Assembly (NCBI GenBank): GCA_031286615.1
Contig: JAITUA010000020.1
Span: forward strand, 310,001 to 374,000
Source: Chryseobacterium sp.
Lineage (GTDB): Bacteria; Bacteroidota; Bacteroidia; Flavobacteriales; Weeksellaceae
Reading direction: 5' to 3'
Length of the DNA: 64,000 nucleotides
Shown: positions 8,873 through 18,279 of the stretch, piece by piece
Position numbering within the stretch: position 1 is the stretch's first letter
Layout: each line of letters begins with the position of its first letter
Program-made: the position numbers and the translations under genes
Notes under the pieces: generated by a model
Told to the model about the DNA's origin: nothing
What the model saw: only the letters and a program-made list of their open reading frames with translations
Databases searched by the model: none

Positions 8873-9055
8873 TTACTTAATTTCTTTGTGAAGGGTAGAT
8901 CTCTTAAGAACAGGATTGTATTTTTTCAATTCCAATCTCTCTGTAGTGTTCTTTTTATTTTTTGTAGAAATGTATCTAGACATTCCTGGCATACCGCTTT
9001 CTTTGTGCTCTGTACATTCAAGGATTACTTGAACTCTATTTCCTTTTTTTGCCAT
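8873..9055 (-). CDS. rpmG: 50S ribosomal protein L33
   Basis: A 60-residue, strongly basic protein beginning [18 protein letters not shown] and containing the L33 signature [20 protein letters not shown]. It is a structural protein of the large ribosomal subunit. It has no CxxC zinc-ribbon pairs, so it is the zinc-independent (C-minus) form. It is 6 bases downstream of rpmB and 20 bases upstream of DUF4295, forming one operon. Confidence 0.96.
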   Translation of the reverse strand: MAKKGNRVQVILECTEHKESGMPGMSRYISTKNKKNTTERLELKKYNPVLKRSTLHKEIK

Positions 9056-9061
9056 GATTTA

Positions 9062-9304
9062 TTAATTCTTTTTAATCAATCCGTTTCTAGTAGCTCTTTC
9101 AATAGCTTCCTCGATTCCAATCTTGTTAATCACTCTCAATCCATGAGCTGATACTTTCAGTGTTACGTGCTTATCTTGCTCTGGAAGGTAAAACTTCTTC
9201 TCTAATAAGTTAATTTCAAAACGACGCTTCGTTTTGTTATTAGCGTGAGAAACGTTGTTACCAACCATTGCACGCTTTCCTGTTATTTGGCAAATTCTTG
9301 ACAT
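9062..9304 (-). CDS. rpmB: 50S ribosomal protein L28
   Basis: An 80-residue large-subunit protein with the L28 start [27 protein letters not shown] and the later [15 protein letters not shown] segment. It is the first gene of the rpmB-rpmG-DUF4295 operon. C3 and C-free remainder indicate no zinc site. The intergenic stretch 9305-9547 upstream carries the divergent promoters for this operon and for the gene at 9548. Confidence 0.96.
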   Translation of the reverse strand: MSRICQITGKRAMVGNNVSHANNKTKRRFEINLLEKKFYLPEQDKHVTLKVSAHGLRVINKIGIEEAIERATRNGLIKKN

Positions 9305-9511
9305 ATCTCGATGTTCTTATTTGTATAATATTTGAGAGTGCAAAATAACGAAGAATTTTTTAGATAGACAAATCTTTTAGAAAATATTTGCAAATAAGTG
9401 ACTGATTAATAATCATGAATTTTTAAAATAGCAGAATCCTTGGGATACAGCAGATAATCAGTGCTGATATAATTCATACAGGCTTTTTTTTAAGCAAAGA
9501 ATTTAATATTC

Positions 9512-9519
9512 TATCTTTG
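9512..9519 (+). promoter_or_regulatory. Bacteroidota -7 box upstream of the VCBS-repeat gene
   Basis: TATCTTTG matches the TAnnTTTG consensus and lies 29 bases before the start codon at 9548. A clear -33 TTTG is not present at the usual spacing; TTTA occurs there instead. Confidence 0.5.
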
Positions 9520-9547
9520 TTTTTAATTAATCTAAATAAAAACAACT

Positions 9548-11257
9548 ATGAGGAGGATTTATATTTTATTGTCTATGTTGCCTGTCAGTCTGATGGCTCA
9601 GAATTTTACAGAGGTACAGACCAGCATGAATAATTTTTATTATTCTGCAGCAGATATTGCGGATATAGACAACAATGGTACGATGGATATTGTGCTCAAC
9701 GGAGCAATAGATTCTGATGGTGACGGAAATGTAGACAGTACTTATAATGAAGTATATCAGAACAATGGGACAACATTATTACCTTATGCGGGATTGGGGG
9801 CTGATGTGACCCATCTGGGAGATATTAGATTTATTGACTATAATAATGACGGGTTGATGGATATTATTTCTACAGGGCTCAGTTATATGGATGTTGTGAA
9901 TTATAAACAATACCGATTCAAAAATACAGGAACAGGGTTTGTAAAAGAAGCTGAACTTCCCGGGAAAATTTATGGATCTGTAGAAGTTTTTGATTTTAAT
10001 CATGATGGAAAATCGGATTATGCGATCAACGGAACTCAATATGCCCATGGGGGAGGGTTTGGAAATACATTGGATTATTATAAGAATACAGGTACCGGTT
10101 TTGATCTGACAGAAAACTGGGTAGACGGAACTCAAAGCGGAAGCTTTAAAGTAGTAGACCTTAATAATGACAAGCTTCTTGATCTGGTCATTATTGGATC
10201 AGATATCAATGGTGATCCGGTTTCTAAAGTATATATGAATCAGGCAGGAGTTCTTACTCCTACGCAGGACCTCGCGCCTGTAGCGGTTGGAAAAATAGAT
10301 TTTGCAGATTTCAATGCGGATGGTTTTCAGGATATTGTGGTGATTGGGAGAGATGGAAATGATGATGGATATTTTGCTGTTTTAATGAATGACGGAACAG
10401 GAACATTGACTCCTCAGGTGATTCCTGTAAATGACATTTCTGATGTTGCATTAAGTGTTGGTGACCTCAATAACGATGGGTATTATGACTTTATCATTTC
10501 AGGGAATGAAAATTATAATGCTGTTGTGAAAACATATATCTATGATGTCTCCAATAATAAATTTAATGAAGGAACAACAACAGGTATAACTGCGCTTGGA
10601 GGTCCGGGACTGGTACAGCTGTTTGATTTTAATAATGATCACCATCTGGATATCCTGTTGGGTGGATTTGACTGGGCTGCTTCTGATCTGCCTTCACTGA
10701 CTAAAGTATTTAAAAATAATTCTACTGCCGCAAATGCAAAGCCAACACCGCCAACTCTACTGAATATGACCAAAAACGGAAACCGTTTTAATTTTACATG
10801 GAGTGGTGCTTCGGATGATAAAACTCCGGTAAATGCATTGCGTTATGAAATCACGGTAGGATCTACACAGGGAACTCATGATATTGCTAAATATGTTGTG
10901 ACGACCCCATCATGGTTTCTGGATCTTGATCCGGCCATTCAGAATGTGTACTGGAGTGTGAAATCTATTGATGCTTCAAAGGTGTATTCTGATGCTTCCG
11001 TACAAAGTGTATTGGGAACAGCAGAAATTAAATCTGATAAACAGCTTGTCATCTATCCGAATCCTACATCAGATAAAGTGTATATCAAAGGAGAAAAGGT
11101 GTCAGAAGCTGAAATGTATTCTATGGATGGGAAAAAACTGAATATCAGTGTAAATGGAGATCAGTCTATTGATGTTTCTCATTTACCTAAAGGAGTATAT
11201 TTATTAAAACTGAAGATAAAAACTGAAATAACCACAAAGAAGCTTACGATTAAGTAA
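9548..11257 (+). CDS. VCBS/FG-GAP repeat protein with T9SS type A sorting domain
   Basis: A 569-residue secreted protein. Residues 1-17 are a signal peptide (MLPVSLMA/Q). The body holds repeated VCBS/FG-GAP units with calcium-binding acidic motifs such as DIDNNGTMDI, DYNNDGLMDI, DFNHDGKSDY, DLNNDKLLDL, DFNADGFQDI, DLNNDGYYDF and DFNNDHHLDI, which suggests a seven-bladed beta-propeller. A fibronectin-like stretch follows (about 400-490). The last 75 residues are a type A sorting domain (LVIYPNPTSDKVYI ... LPKGVYLLKLK), so it should cross the outer membrane by the type IX system and be anchored or released. Ligand unknown. It stands alone between terminators. Confidence 0.88.
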   Translation: MRRIYILLSMLPVSLMAQNFTEVQTSMNNFYYSAADIADIDNNGTMDIVLNGAIDSDGDGNVDSTYNEVYQNNGTTLLPYAGLGADVTHLGDIRFIDYNNDGLMDIISTGLSYMDVVNYKQYRFKNTGTGFVKEAELPGKIYGSVEVFDFNHDGKSDYAINGTQYAHGGGFGNTLDYYKNTGTGFDLTENWVDGTQSGSFKVVDLNNDKLLDLVIIGSDINGDPVSKVYMNQAGVLTPTQDLAPVAVGKIDFADFNADGFQDIVVIGRDGNDDGYFAVLMNDGTGTLTPQVIPVNDISDVALSVGDLNNDGYYDFIISGNENYNAVVKTYIYDVSNNKFNEGTTTGITALGGPGLVQLFDFNNDHHLDILLGGFDWAASDLPSLTKVFKNNSTAANAKPTPPTLLNMTKNGNRFNFTWSGASDDKTPVNALRYEITVGSTQGTHDIAKYVVTTPSWFLDLDPAIQNVYWSVKSIDASKVYSDASVQSVLGTAEIKSDKQLVIYPNPTSDKVYIKGEKVSEAEMYSMDGKKLNISVNGDQSIDVSHLPKGVYLLKLKIKTEITTKKLTIK

Positions 11258-11283
11258 TTGAATCAATTCTATCTTCTATCAAT

Positions 11284-11320
11284 GAGAAAAGCCAGACGTC
11301 CAGCTGGCTTTTCTCTTTTT
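11284..11320. terminator. Bidirectional terminator between the VCBS gene and lnt
   Basis: Perfect 12-base arms (11284-11295 and 11304-11315) around an 8-base loop, followed by T5 on the plus strand. It lies between convergent genes, so it may also serve lnt, although lnt ends 56 bases away. Confidence 0.8.
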
Positions 11321-11371
11321 ATATGTTTAAAATATTTTAAATGTTGCAGATTGTACAGTTTGTGTTTAAAA

Positions 11372-13006
11372 TTATGCTTTCTTCGTTTTCTTTTTGAACC
11401 ATTCAATCAGGTAGTAAAACAATAAAAAGCCTAATGCAAATATGGAAAATCTTGAAAGAAGATCACCCGCTCTTGTATAAAATGTCATGTTGTCATACAG
11501 GTTCACCTTTGCAAATAAGGCTGTTTTGTCTCCATAGAAAGTATCGGCGGTTATCTCACCTTTAGCATTGATATGGGCAGAAATTCCACTGTTCGCAGCG
11601 CGTGCAATTTCTCTTCTGGTTTCAATAGCTCTGAGCTTAGCATAAGATAAAAGCTGTTTATGTCCTTCTGTAACACCCCACCAGGAATCATTGGTCATAA
11701 TGGCCAAGAAATTGGCTCCTTTTTTTACATAGTCAGTTACAAACTCACCATAAATACTTTCATAGCAGATAATAGGTGCCAGTTTTCCTTTGTTGTAGGG
11801 GTTTGAAAAAGCAACTCTTTCTTTATCTGTTCCCAAAGAGGCTACAGTACCTCCAAGGTTGATCATAGCATCTCCTAAAAGCGGTTTTAAAACATTCATA
11901 TAAGGAAATATTTCCACCCCGGGTACCAATTTTCCTTTGTGGTAAGCCTGTACTTTTTGGTTAGGTACCAACTGAATTGCTGTATTATAACTGCTCACCC
12001 AAACGCCGCTATTGATCTGGTAAGCTTCTTTAGGTAAATCAGCAGGGTTATAAAAAAAGCGATGCGAAGAAATTCCGGTTGCAAAAACAGATCCCGGATG
12101 ATTGGATAGAAATCCTTTGATATTGTTTAAAAGTAAACTCTTTTCAAAAGCTGTTTCAGAAATAGAACCTCTGCCGGGAAGAGCTGTTTCCGGAGCAATA
12201 TAATAATCAATTTTACCTGTAGAATTTTTTTCAGCAAGCGCCAGTAAATCCTGCTCAATGGTCAAGCTGTCCTTTGAATACTTTTCGGCATAGGGATCAA
12301 GATCCGGCTGCAGCATCAGAACACTCACCTGTCCGGCTGGTTTTTCATCAAAATTATTGTATTTGATTACTGAAATAATCATCGGAAGAATAATTAAAGC
12401 TCCAACAATGGCGGAATTTTTAATCAAATCTTTTCTCTTTCTTCCAGCTTCCCAGGTTCTTACGGTATAAAAAATCAGAACATTGATCAGAAGAATCCAG
12501 AAACTTCCTCCGGTAGCTCCTAAAGTATCATACCACTGGATCAGTTTTGGATAGTCGGCGAATACATTCCCCAGATTCAGCCATGGCCACGTCAATTCCC
12601 ATCCCAAATGAAATTTTTCAAAACTCATCCAGATTGCGATCAGAAATCCTAATCCCCAATAGGTTCCCTGAGCATTTTTGTACCAGTGATAACATTGGAA
12701 TACTAGTGAATATAAAAGAGAATTAACCAATACCGGGAATACTACAGCCATCAGAGAATGACTCCCGTCAGGGTTCTTTGAGCCATACAGCCATCCTGTA
12801 GTAACTATGTTCCAGATCACAAAACATAGATAAGACAATCCGAAGACGACCCAGCTTTTCCTTTTGTAATCTGAAAATTTTGAAACTCCATGTTCCATCA
12901 TGAGAAGAGGAACAAGGGCAAAAAATATAAAAAACGGAACTCCATAAGTTGGCCATGAAACTGACAGCAGCATTGCTGAAATAAGTGTAAGTAGAACGTA
13001 TTTCAT
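11372..13006 (-). CDS. lnt: Apolipoprotein N-acyltransferase
   Basis: Inner-membrane enzyme that adds the third acyl chain to the N-terminal cysteine of lipoproteins. The 544 residues comprise several membrane helices (about 1-215), a periplasmic nitrilase-like domain and a final helix near 515-535. The nitrilase catalytic triad is visible as E in IAPETALPG, K in HKGKLVPGVEIFP and C in PIICYESIYGEF. The many lipoproteins in this window are its likely substrates. It is divergent from the VanZ gene with a 56-base gap. Confidence 0.93.
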   Translation of the reverse strand: MKYVLLTLISAMLLSVSWPTYGVPFFIFFALVPLLMMEHGVSKFSDYKRKSWVVFGLSYLCFVIWNIVTTGWLYGSKNPDGSHSLMAVVFPVLVNSLLYSLVFQCYHWYKNAQGTYWGLGFLIAIWMSFEKFHLGWELTWPWLNLGNVFADYPKLIQWYDTLGATGGSFWILLINVLIFYTVRTWEAGRKRKDLIKNSAIVGALIILPMIISVIKYNNFDEKPAGQVSVLMLQPDLDPYAEKYSKDSLTIEQDLLALAEKNSTGKIDYYIAPETALPGRGSISETAFEKSLLLNNIKGFLSNHPGSVFATGISSHRFFYNPADLPKEAYQINSGVWVSSYNTAIQLVPNQKVQAYHKGKLVPGVEIFPYMNVLKPLLGDAMINLGGTVASLGTDKERVAFSNPYNKGKLAPIICYESIYGEFVTDYVKKGANFLAIMTNDSWWGVTEGHKQLLSYAKLRAIETRREIARAANSGISAHINAKGEITADTFYGDKTALFAKVNLYDNMTFYTRAGDLLSRFSIFALGFLLFYYLIEWFKKKTKKA

Positions 13007-13062
13007 TAAATTATTTTAATACACAAATTTAATGTTTTTGAAATGAATATATTAGCAGTTCA

Positions 13063-13476
13063 ATGTTAAAGAAAATATATAAAATTAGTATTGTTCCGTA
13101 TACTCTGTTTCTGCTTTACCTGATGTTTTTGGGAATGGGCAGGTTTCAGTATGAAGAAAATCTCCTTACGTTAGAACCCATTTTTTCTACAATAAAATTT
13201 ATCCAGGGCCCGAATAGGGCAATATATATTGTAATGATTGTCCTGGGAAATATTATCATGTTTATTCCTTTTGGATTTTTAGGCTGGGTTTTGCCTGATC
13301 TGAAAAAACTAAAACCATTACTTTTTAACTTTATGTCGTGTATCGTTATTATTGAAGCACTGCAATACTTTACAAGAATGGGAATATTTGAGGTAGACGA
13401 TATCATCCTGAATACATTTGGTGTATATCTGGGATGGGTATTTTGCAAAATTTTTGAAAAAAGATTTAATTATTAA
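13063..13476 (+). CDS. VanZ-like family membrane protein
   Basis: A 137-residue membrane protein with about four hydrophobic segments. The VanZ-like pattern is seen in NIIMFIPFGFLGWVLP, then IVIIEALQYFTRMGIFEVDDIILNTFGVYLGW, with the conserved acidic DDIILN box. VanZ proteins were named for low-level teicoplanin resistance, but most family members have no proven role. Its 3' end overlaps the 3' end of the convergent proC by 11 bases. Confidence 0.85.
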   Translation: MLKKIYKISIVPYTLFLLYLMFLGMGRFQYEENLLTLEPIFSTIKFIQGPNRAIYIVMIVLGNIIMFIPFGFLGWVLPDLKKLKPLLFNFMSCIVIIEALQYFTRMGIFEVDDIILNTFGVYLGWVFCKIFEKRFNY

Positions 13477-14269
13477 GTTCCTTGGCGCGTTTTTCGGCAT
13501 TCAGAATTCCCAGTTTCAGAATTTCTTTGAAGCTGTTGTCTTCAAATGTTTTTAAAGCAGCTTCAGTAGTTCCGCCTTTAGATGCGACATCTTTAATAAG
13601 CTCTTCAAGGTTTTTTTCTGAGTTATTGATCAGGTGATAAGCTCCCAGCATCGTCTGCTTTACAAAAAGTTTGGATAGGTTTTCTTCAATCCCCATTTCA
13701 ATCCCAGCTTTAATCATCGCATCAATGATGTAATAGAAGTAAGCGGGACCACTTCCTGAAAGTGCTGTAACACCATCCAGAAGTTCCTCTTCTTCCAGAT
13801 AAACCGATCTTCCCGTGCTGTTCAGTAATCTTTCTATACTGATGAGTTGACTGAAAGAAATTCCCTCTGCAGCAGTATATCCTGTAATTCCCATTCCCAG
13901 AAGGGTGGGAGAGTTTGGCATTGCTCGTACAACAAGCGGATGATTCAGTAATTTTTGAATTTTTTCAATATTGATTCCCGCCATGATGGATAATACCATC
14001 TGGTTTTCTTTTAAAGTAAATTGAATATTTTGGGCAACCGACTGAAAATCCTGAGGTTTTACAGCGATGATAATCAAATCAGCATCAAGTTCCTTTACTT
14101 CTTCAAAGGTGGAAATTTTAGATTTGGGAAATTCTTCAGCTATTTTGGAGATCTTTTCCTGATTTCTGATGATCAGGTGCAGGTGTTCAGGCTTGATTAG
14201 TTCGTATTTCAAAAATGATTTTGAAAAAGAAAGTCCCATATTTCCGGCCCCAAGAATAGCTATTTTCAT
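13466..14269 (-). CDS. proC: Pyrroline-5-carboxylate reductase
   Basis: The final step of proline synthesis, reducing 1-pyrroline-5-carboxylate with NAD(P)H in the cytosol. The 267 residues start with a Rossmann nucleotide site (ILGAGNMGLSF) and contain the P5CR signature in the C-terminal half (LSGSGPAYFYYIIDAMIKAG and VASKGGTTEAAL). Length is normal. It is transcribed alone and shares 11 bases of 3' overlap with the VanZ-like gene. Confidence 0.95.
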   Translation of the reverse strand: MKIAILGAGNMGLSFSKSFLKYELIKPEHLHLIIRNQEKISKIAEEFPKSKISTFEEVKELDADLIIIAVKPQDFQSVAQNIQFTLKENQMVLSIMAGINIEKIQKLLNHPLVVRAMPNSPTLLGMGITGYTAAEGISFSQLISIERLLNSTGRSVYLEEEELLDGVTALSGSGPAYFYYIIDAMIKAGIEMGIEENLSKLFVKQTMLGAYHLINNSEKNLEELIKDVASKGGTTEAALKTFEDNSFKEILKLGILNAEKRAKELNN

Positions 14270-14323
14270 ATTATGTGCTTTTTTAATGAAAAAATAATTT
14301 TTGGCTAAAATAGAGAATTATTC

Positions 14324-15472
14324 TTATTCCACCGGAAATTCCGGACGTCTCATTTTGTATTTTGTTCCAGAAAGTGACTCCAGGAAAGAAACAAGTGCTT
14401 TGGTTTCTTCCGTTGTTAAATGTAACGGCTTTAATAATGGATCGGTAACAGGATGTAGCGGGTCCAGCTGTTTTTTCTCAGGACTCGGATCTAGCTGATG
14501 CATTCCACTGTTGTAGATATTCACAATGCCTTCAAGCTCATTGAATAATCCGTTGTGCATCCAGGGTTGGGTGAGCATTAAATCTCTTAACTGGGGTGTT
14601 CTGAATTTTCCGACATCTTCCGGTTTTTTTGTCGTATCATACAATCCCAGATCCTGGTATTTTTTTTTGTAATAAGTAAGCCCGATATTGTGGAAAGATT
14701 CATCGGTAAGATACTGCCCATTATGACAATTCATACAGCGGGCCTTTGTCCGGAAAATATGCATTCCGTAGATTTCCTGGTCCGATAAAGCATTATACTT
14801 CCCTTCCAGAAATTTATCGAAACGGCTTGGCTGGCTTTTAATAGTTTTTTGAAAATCGGCAATTGCTTTTACAATTCTGTCATAAGTTACTTTATTGGTA
14901 CCATATGCTTTTTTGAAAAGTTCTGTATATCCTTTTACAGCCTGTATTTTTGCAGGAAGAGTCTTCACATCCATGGCCATTTCGTGATGAGCACCAAGCG
15001 GGCCTGCAGCCTGTTCTTCCAAAGTTTTTGCCCTGCCATCCCAGAAAAATGACTTGCGTTCTGCAATATTATATAATGAAATAGAATTTCTGTTTCCTAA
15101 AAGATGGTCACTTCCCAAAGCAACACGTCTTCTGTCTGACCAACCCATTTCGGGATCGTGGCATGAGCTGCAGGAAACCTGGCTGGATTTTGATAATTTA
15201 GGATCAAAAAAAAGCATTTTGCCAAGGATTACATTAGGCTTGTCCTGTTCTGTGAAAAAAGCGGTATCATTTTTAATAGGAGCAAATTCTTTCCATTGCA
15301 CGCCATAGTCGATGTCGGGTTTTGGCCATTCAATGATTGCTTTTTTATAGCTTTTTACAATGTCTTCAATGGTTGGATCCTCAATATCCGAAAGATCACG
15401 ATTCACTTTAGAGGTGAAACTCCACAGCACGAATAAAGCTAATCCTAAAATCCAATATATACCTCTTTTCAT
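14324..15472 (-). CDS. Di-haem cytochrome c peroxidase (CCP/MauG family)
   Basis: A 382-residue exported enzyme expected to reduce hydrogen peroxide or act as a MauG-like oxidase. An N-terminal signal or anchor segment covers residues 5-20. Haem sites are C101-S-S-C104-H105 and, in the second domain, CMNCH in the motif KARCMNCHNGQYLTDESFHNIG. FFWDGRA and LRDLMLTQPWMHNGLF are typical of the family. It is the last gene of a four-gene operon (3 bases after the DUF6850 gene), so it presumably acts with the TonB receptor system rather than only as a general peroxidase. Confidence 0.9.
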   Translation of the reverse strand: MKRGIYWILGLALFVLWSFTSKVNRDLSDIEDPTIEDIVKSYKKAIIEWPKPDIDYGVQWKEFAPIKNDTAFFTEQDKPNVILGKMLFFDPKLSKSSQVSCSSCHDPEMGWSDRRRVALGSDHLLGNRNSISLYNIAERKSFFWDGRAKTLEEQAAGPLGAHHEMAMDVKTLPAKIQAVKGYTELFKKAYGTNKVTYDRIVKAIADFQKTIKSQPSRFDKFLEGKYNALSDQEIYGMHIFRTKARCMNCHNGQYLTDESFHNIGLTYYKKKYQDLGLYDTTKKPEDVGKFRTPQLRDLMLTQPWMHNGLFNELEGIVNIYNSGMHQLDPSPEKKQLDPLHPVTDPLLKPLHLTTEETKALVSFLESLSGTKYKMRRPEFPVE

Positions 15473-15475
15473 CCT

Positions 15476-16999
15476 CTAAAATGTTATTCCTATACTTCCG
15501 CCTATAAAATTATTGTTTTTTTCCTGAATTTTTTGTGATTGGTATTGTGCACTTACAAAGAATGCAGGTAATTTTTCCAGTTTAAAATCATATCTCAATG
15601 ATGCTCCAGCTGTTGTGATATCGCTTGTCTGGAATATATAATCCTGAAATACCCATCCATCAATCCCTGCATTGGCTGTAGAGGCCAAAGCATTGATAGA
15701 TTTGTTCACTGTTCTTTTAGAAAAATAAGGCTGGAAGGTCAGGACCTGATTGGCTTTAATCTGTTGTTTGTAATCTGCACTGATTCCAATGTAAGAATAT
15801 TTGAATTTCTGTCCGGAATTCGGATTTAATCTTCGTTCTTTGATTTCCTCAAATCCCCAAAATGGAGTAGCCGTAATAGAGAATCTGTCCTGATTATACT
15901 GGTAGAAACCTTTTATAATGGTTGCATAGTTTTCTCTCCGGTATGCTTTTCTTTTGAAAATCTGAGTCATACTCGCTGTATTCAGTGAGTAGCCATATTC
16001 TGAACCTGTTCTTTTTGAAGCAAAATAATTGGCTAAAAGTCCAACACGGTGTTTTTCATTAATATTGAAAAATTTGGCACCTTCCAATTCAAATGTCTTA
16101 TTTTCCAGATCTGAAATATCATAATAGTTTGTGATATCACTGTAGCTTTTAACATTATCAGAGCTTCCTGCAGTTGCTTGAAGATAGAAGTCTTTGCCCT
16201 GTTTATTGGTGATTTGTAGCCCTCCTTTTACCACAAACTCTTCAAAAGTGGTGCTGGGACCTGTTCCACCGTTGAAAATATTGTTGGAATATCCAAAACC
16301 TGTCATTTGATATACGAAAGGTCTGCCTAATAAGCTTTGAAAGGTAATAGAACTATTTTGAGTATACTTATTAAATTCCCCAAAAACACCTACTTCATAT
16401 TCTTTGAATACCTTGTAGTTGATTCCCGCATTGATCTGTAAATCAGATGTTGTACTTCTCAGTCTGGGATCTCGTGACCGATAACCCAGCTGAGCAAGAT
16501 AACTGATCTTTCCTGCAAAGGTCCAGCGGTTTGTTTTTTGCAAATAACCTCCTGCAAACTCATACCTTTCCAAATTCAGATTTCCTCCAACGGAATCTGA
16601 AGATATGTATGGAGCAATGCGTTCATAATCAAGGTTTTCAACCCAGTTGAGGTTTTTGATAGTTAAATTCTGATAACTTGCATTTCCCCAAATGTATCGG
16701 TTTGTTTTTAATTTTTGAAATGATTTGGCTTCAACAGTCAATCCTTTGTCTCCACTTCCAAACTGCTGACGGTAAGCTTTATCATTTTTATCATGATATA
16801 CAACACTAAATTCTGAAAATGAAGTAGAACTATAACCCGACATCGCTGCCGGATTATAGTAATAATTATTTTTAAAACTTCTTTCTATATTATACTGATT
16901 ATTGATCGTTTTAAAAAGCGTAAGACTATCCTGAGCTTTTACAGAAAACGTGCTTAAGCCAATTAATAATAGATAGAAGGTCTTTTTTATAGTAAGCAT
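15476..16999 (-). CDS. DUF6850 family outer-membrane beta-barrel protein
   Basis: A 507-residue protein with a signal peptide (about 1-22, STFSVKA/Q) and a body of alternating aromatic and polar strands ending in GGSIGITF, the terminal phenylalanine expected of outer-membrane barrels. I place it in DUF6850 because of its operon position between a DUF4876 lipoprotein and a di-haem peroxidase, and from its overall look; this should be confirmed by a profile search. The function is unknown. It lies 30 bases after the DUF4876 gene. Confidence 0.7.
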   Translation of the reverse strand: MLTIKKTFYLLLIGLSTFSVKAQDSLTLFKTINNQYNIERSFKNNYYYNPAAMSGYSSTSFSEFSVVYHDKNDKAYRQQFGSGDKGLTVEAKSFQKLKTNRYIWGNASYQNLTIKNLNWVENLDYERIAPYISSDSVGGNLNLERYEFAGGYLQKTNRWTFAGKISYLAQLGYRSRDPRLRSTTSDLQINAGINYKVFKEYEVGVFGEFNKYTQNSSITFQSLLGRPFVYQMTGFGYSNNIFNGGTGPSTTFEEFVVKGGLQITNKQGKDFYLQATAGSSDNVKSYSDITNYYDISDLENKTFELEGAKFFNINEKHRVGLLANYFASKRTGSEYGYSLNTASMTQIFKRKAYRRENYATIIKGFYQYNQDRFSITATPFWGFEEIKERRLNPNSGQKFKYSYIGISADYKQQIKANQVLTFQPYFSKRTVNKSINALASTANAGIDGWVFQDYIFQTSDITTAGASLRYDFKLEKLPAFFVSAQYQSQKIQEKNNNFIGGSIGITF

Positions 17000-17029
17000 A
17001 ACTTATTGTAATGAATGTCAAATGGTATT

Positions 17030-18259
17030 TTAATGTACAATACCATTTTTTAAACTGGGTTCAGAATCTTTTACAAAATCATTTGTGGAATTGTTAGTAT
17101 CCATGTAAAGATTCTTGTTTTCTGACATTTTCCCTGTAATTTTACGTCTTACAGATTTTCCGTAACGGGTAGCATCGTTATCAGTTGTTCCTGCAGATGT
17201 CCATCCTGCATCAATACTTGCTGAAGTTAATGTATGAATGAATTTGGTTGGAATACTGTTGTTCTCAGCATCAATTATCCATGAATTTGGAATTGAATAA
17301 ACACTTTTAGCGGTTACTCCACCGGCACTGTTGGTATATGAATAATCATATTTGTGGTTCTGTAAGAATGTAGTTTCATTTTCACCTGCAGGGAAACGGG
17401 CAATCACATAACTTTCAAATCCTCTGTTGTGTAAAAAGAACATATTGTAATTCATCTGAGTGTAAATTACTCTTACATTCGGTACAGAAGGGTTATCTAC
17501 CTGTCCAAGACTTGGGTTTGTAGAAGGGAATTCAAAGTCTGCATTGTGAAGATCATATGCATTACTTGTATTCTGTTTGTGATCAATAGCGTTATCCGCA
17601 ATCACAATGAAATCTCCTGACTGTACCGGATACTGAGTTCCATTTCCAGGTAATACCATTACTCCTTTTACGGCAAAATATTGGTTTACGTCATAAGGCG
17701 TCGGGTTTTTGTCGTCTGTTGTAAGGAATTCTGACTGCCCAATAATCAGACCGTCTGCATATAATATTTTATCAGAATTGTTTGTTATTTTGAAATAGCG
17801 GCCTGAATTGTAATTTTTACCATCTGTAGTTTTGATTCCTGTAAAGAAAACTTCTTCAATGATAAAATCATTATGGAAAGCCTTGAAATATAGTGGAATA
17901 TTAACATTGGTTGCTAAAGATATGATATCTGCTTTACCTGTTCCTGCTGCATCGGTTGTTTCCTGCTGAGTGGTTATTACCTGACCATTTACCGTTATTT
18001 TATAAGAACCATAAGGTACTTCAATAGAGGTTGAACTTGCTTTTTGTGAAGTTTTTTTGATAATAGCGCCTGTATTTACTTCTTTAAGTTCAATATCTAA
18101 TTTTTCATAAGAAGAAATATTTTCACCCGAAAAAGATAAAGTTAAGACTCCGTTTTGTGCGGCTGTTACCCCAAAATCATCATCACTGGAACAAGATGTG
18201 ACAGTAAATGTTGTGGCCATCATTGCTGCCAAACTTAATAATAAAATTCTTTTTTTCAT
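17030..18259 (-). CDS. DUF4876 surface-exposed lipoprotein
   Basis: A 409-residue lipoprotein. The signal sequence ends with the lipobox cysteine at residue 23 (TVTSCSSDDD); the acidic residues right after the cysteine resemble the lipoprotein export signal that sends Bacteroidota lipoproteins to the cell surface. A carboxypeptidase-like beta domain lies near 40-130, followed by a lamin-tail-like region containing FIIEEVFFTGIKTTDGK and YFKITNNSDKILYADGL. The gene sits 20 bases after a TonB-dependent receptor, like SusD-type partners, and may capture the same ligand. Ligand unknown. Confidence 0.78.
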   Translation of the reverse strand: MKKRILLLSLAAMMATTFTVTSCSSDDDFGVTAAQNGVLTLSFSGENISSYEKLDIELKEVNTGAIIKKTSQKASSTSIEVPYGSYKITVNGQVITTQQETTDAAGTGKADIISLATNVNIPLYFKAFHNDFIIEEVFFTGIKTTDGKNYNSGRYFKITNNSDKILYADGLIIGQSEFLTTDDKNPTPYDVNQYFAVKGVMVLPGNGTQYPVQSGDFIVIADNAIDHKQNTSNAYDLHNADFEFPSTNPSLGQVDNPSVPNVRVIYTQMNYNMFFLHNRGFESYVIARFPAGENETTFLQNHKYDYSYTNSAGGVTAKSVYSIPNSWIIDAENNSIPTKFIHTLTSASIDAGWTSAGTTDNDATRYGKSVRRKITGKMSENKNLYMDTNNSTNDFVKDSEPSLKNGIVH

Positions 18260-18279
18260 GTTATTTTTTTTGATATATA

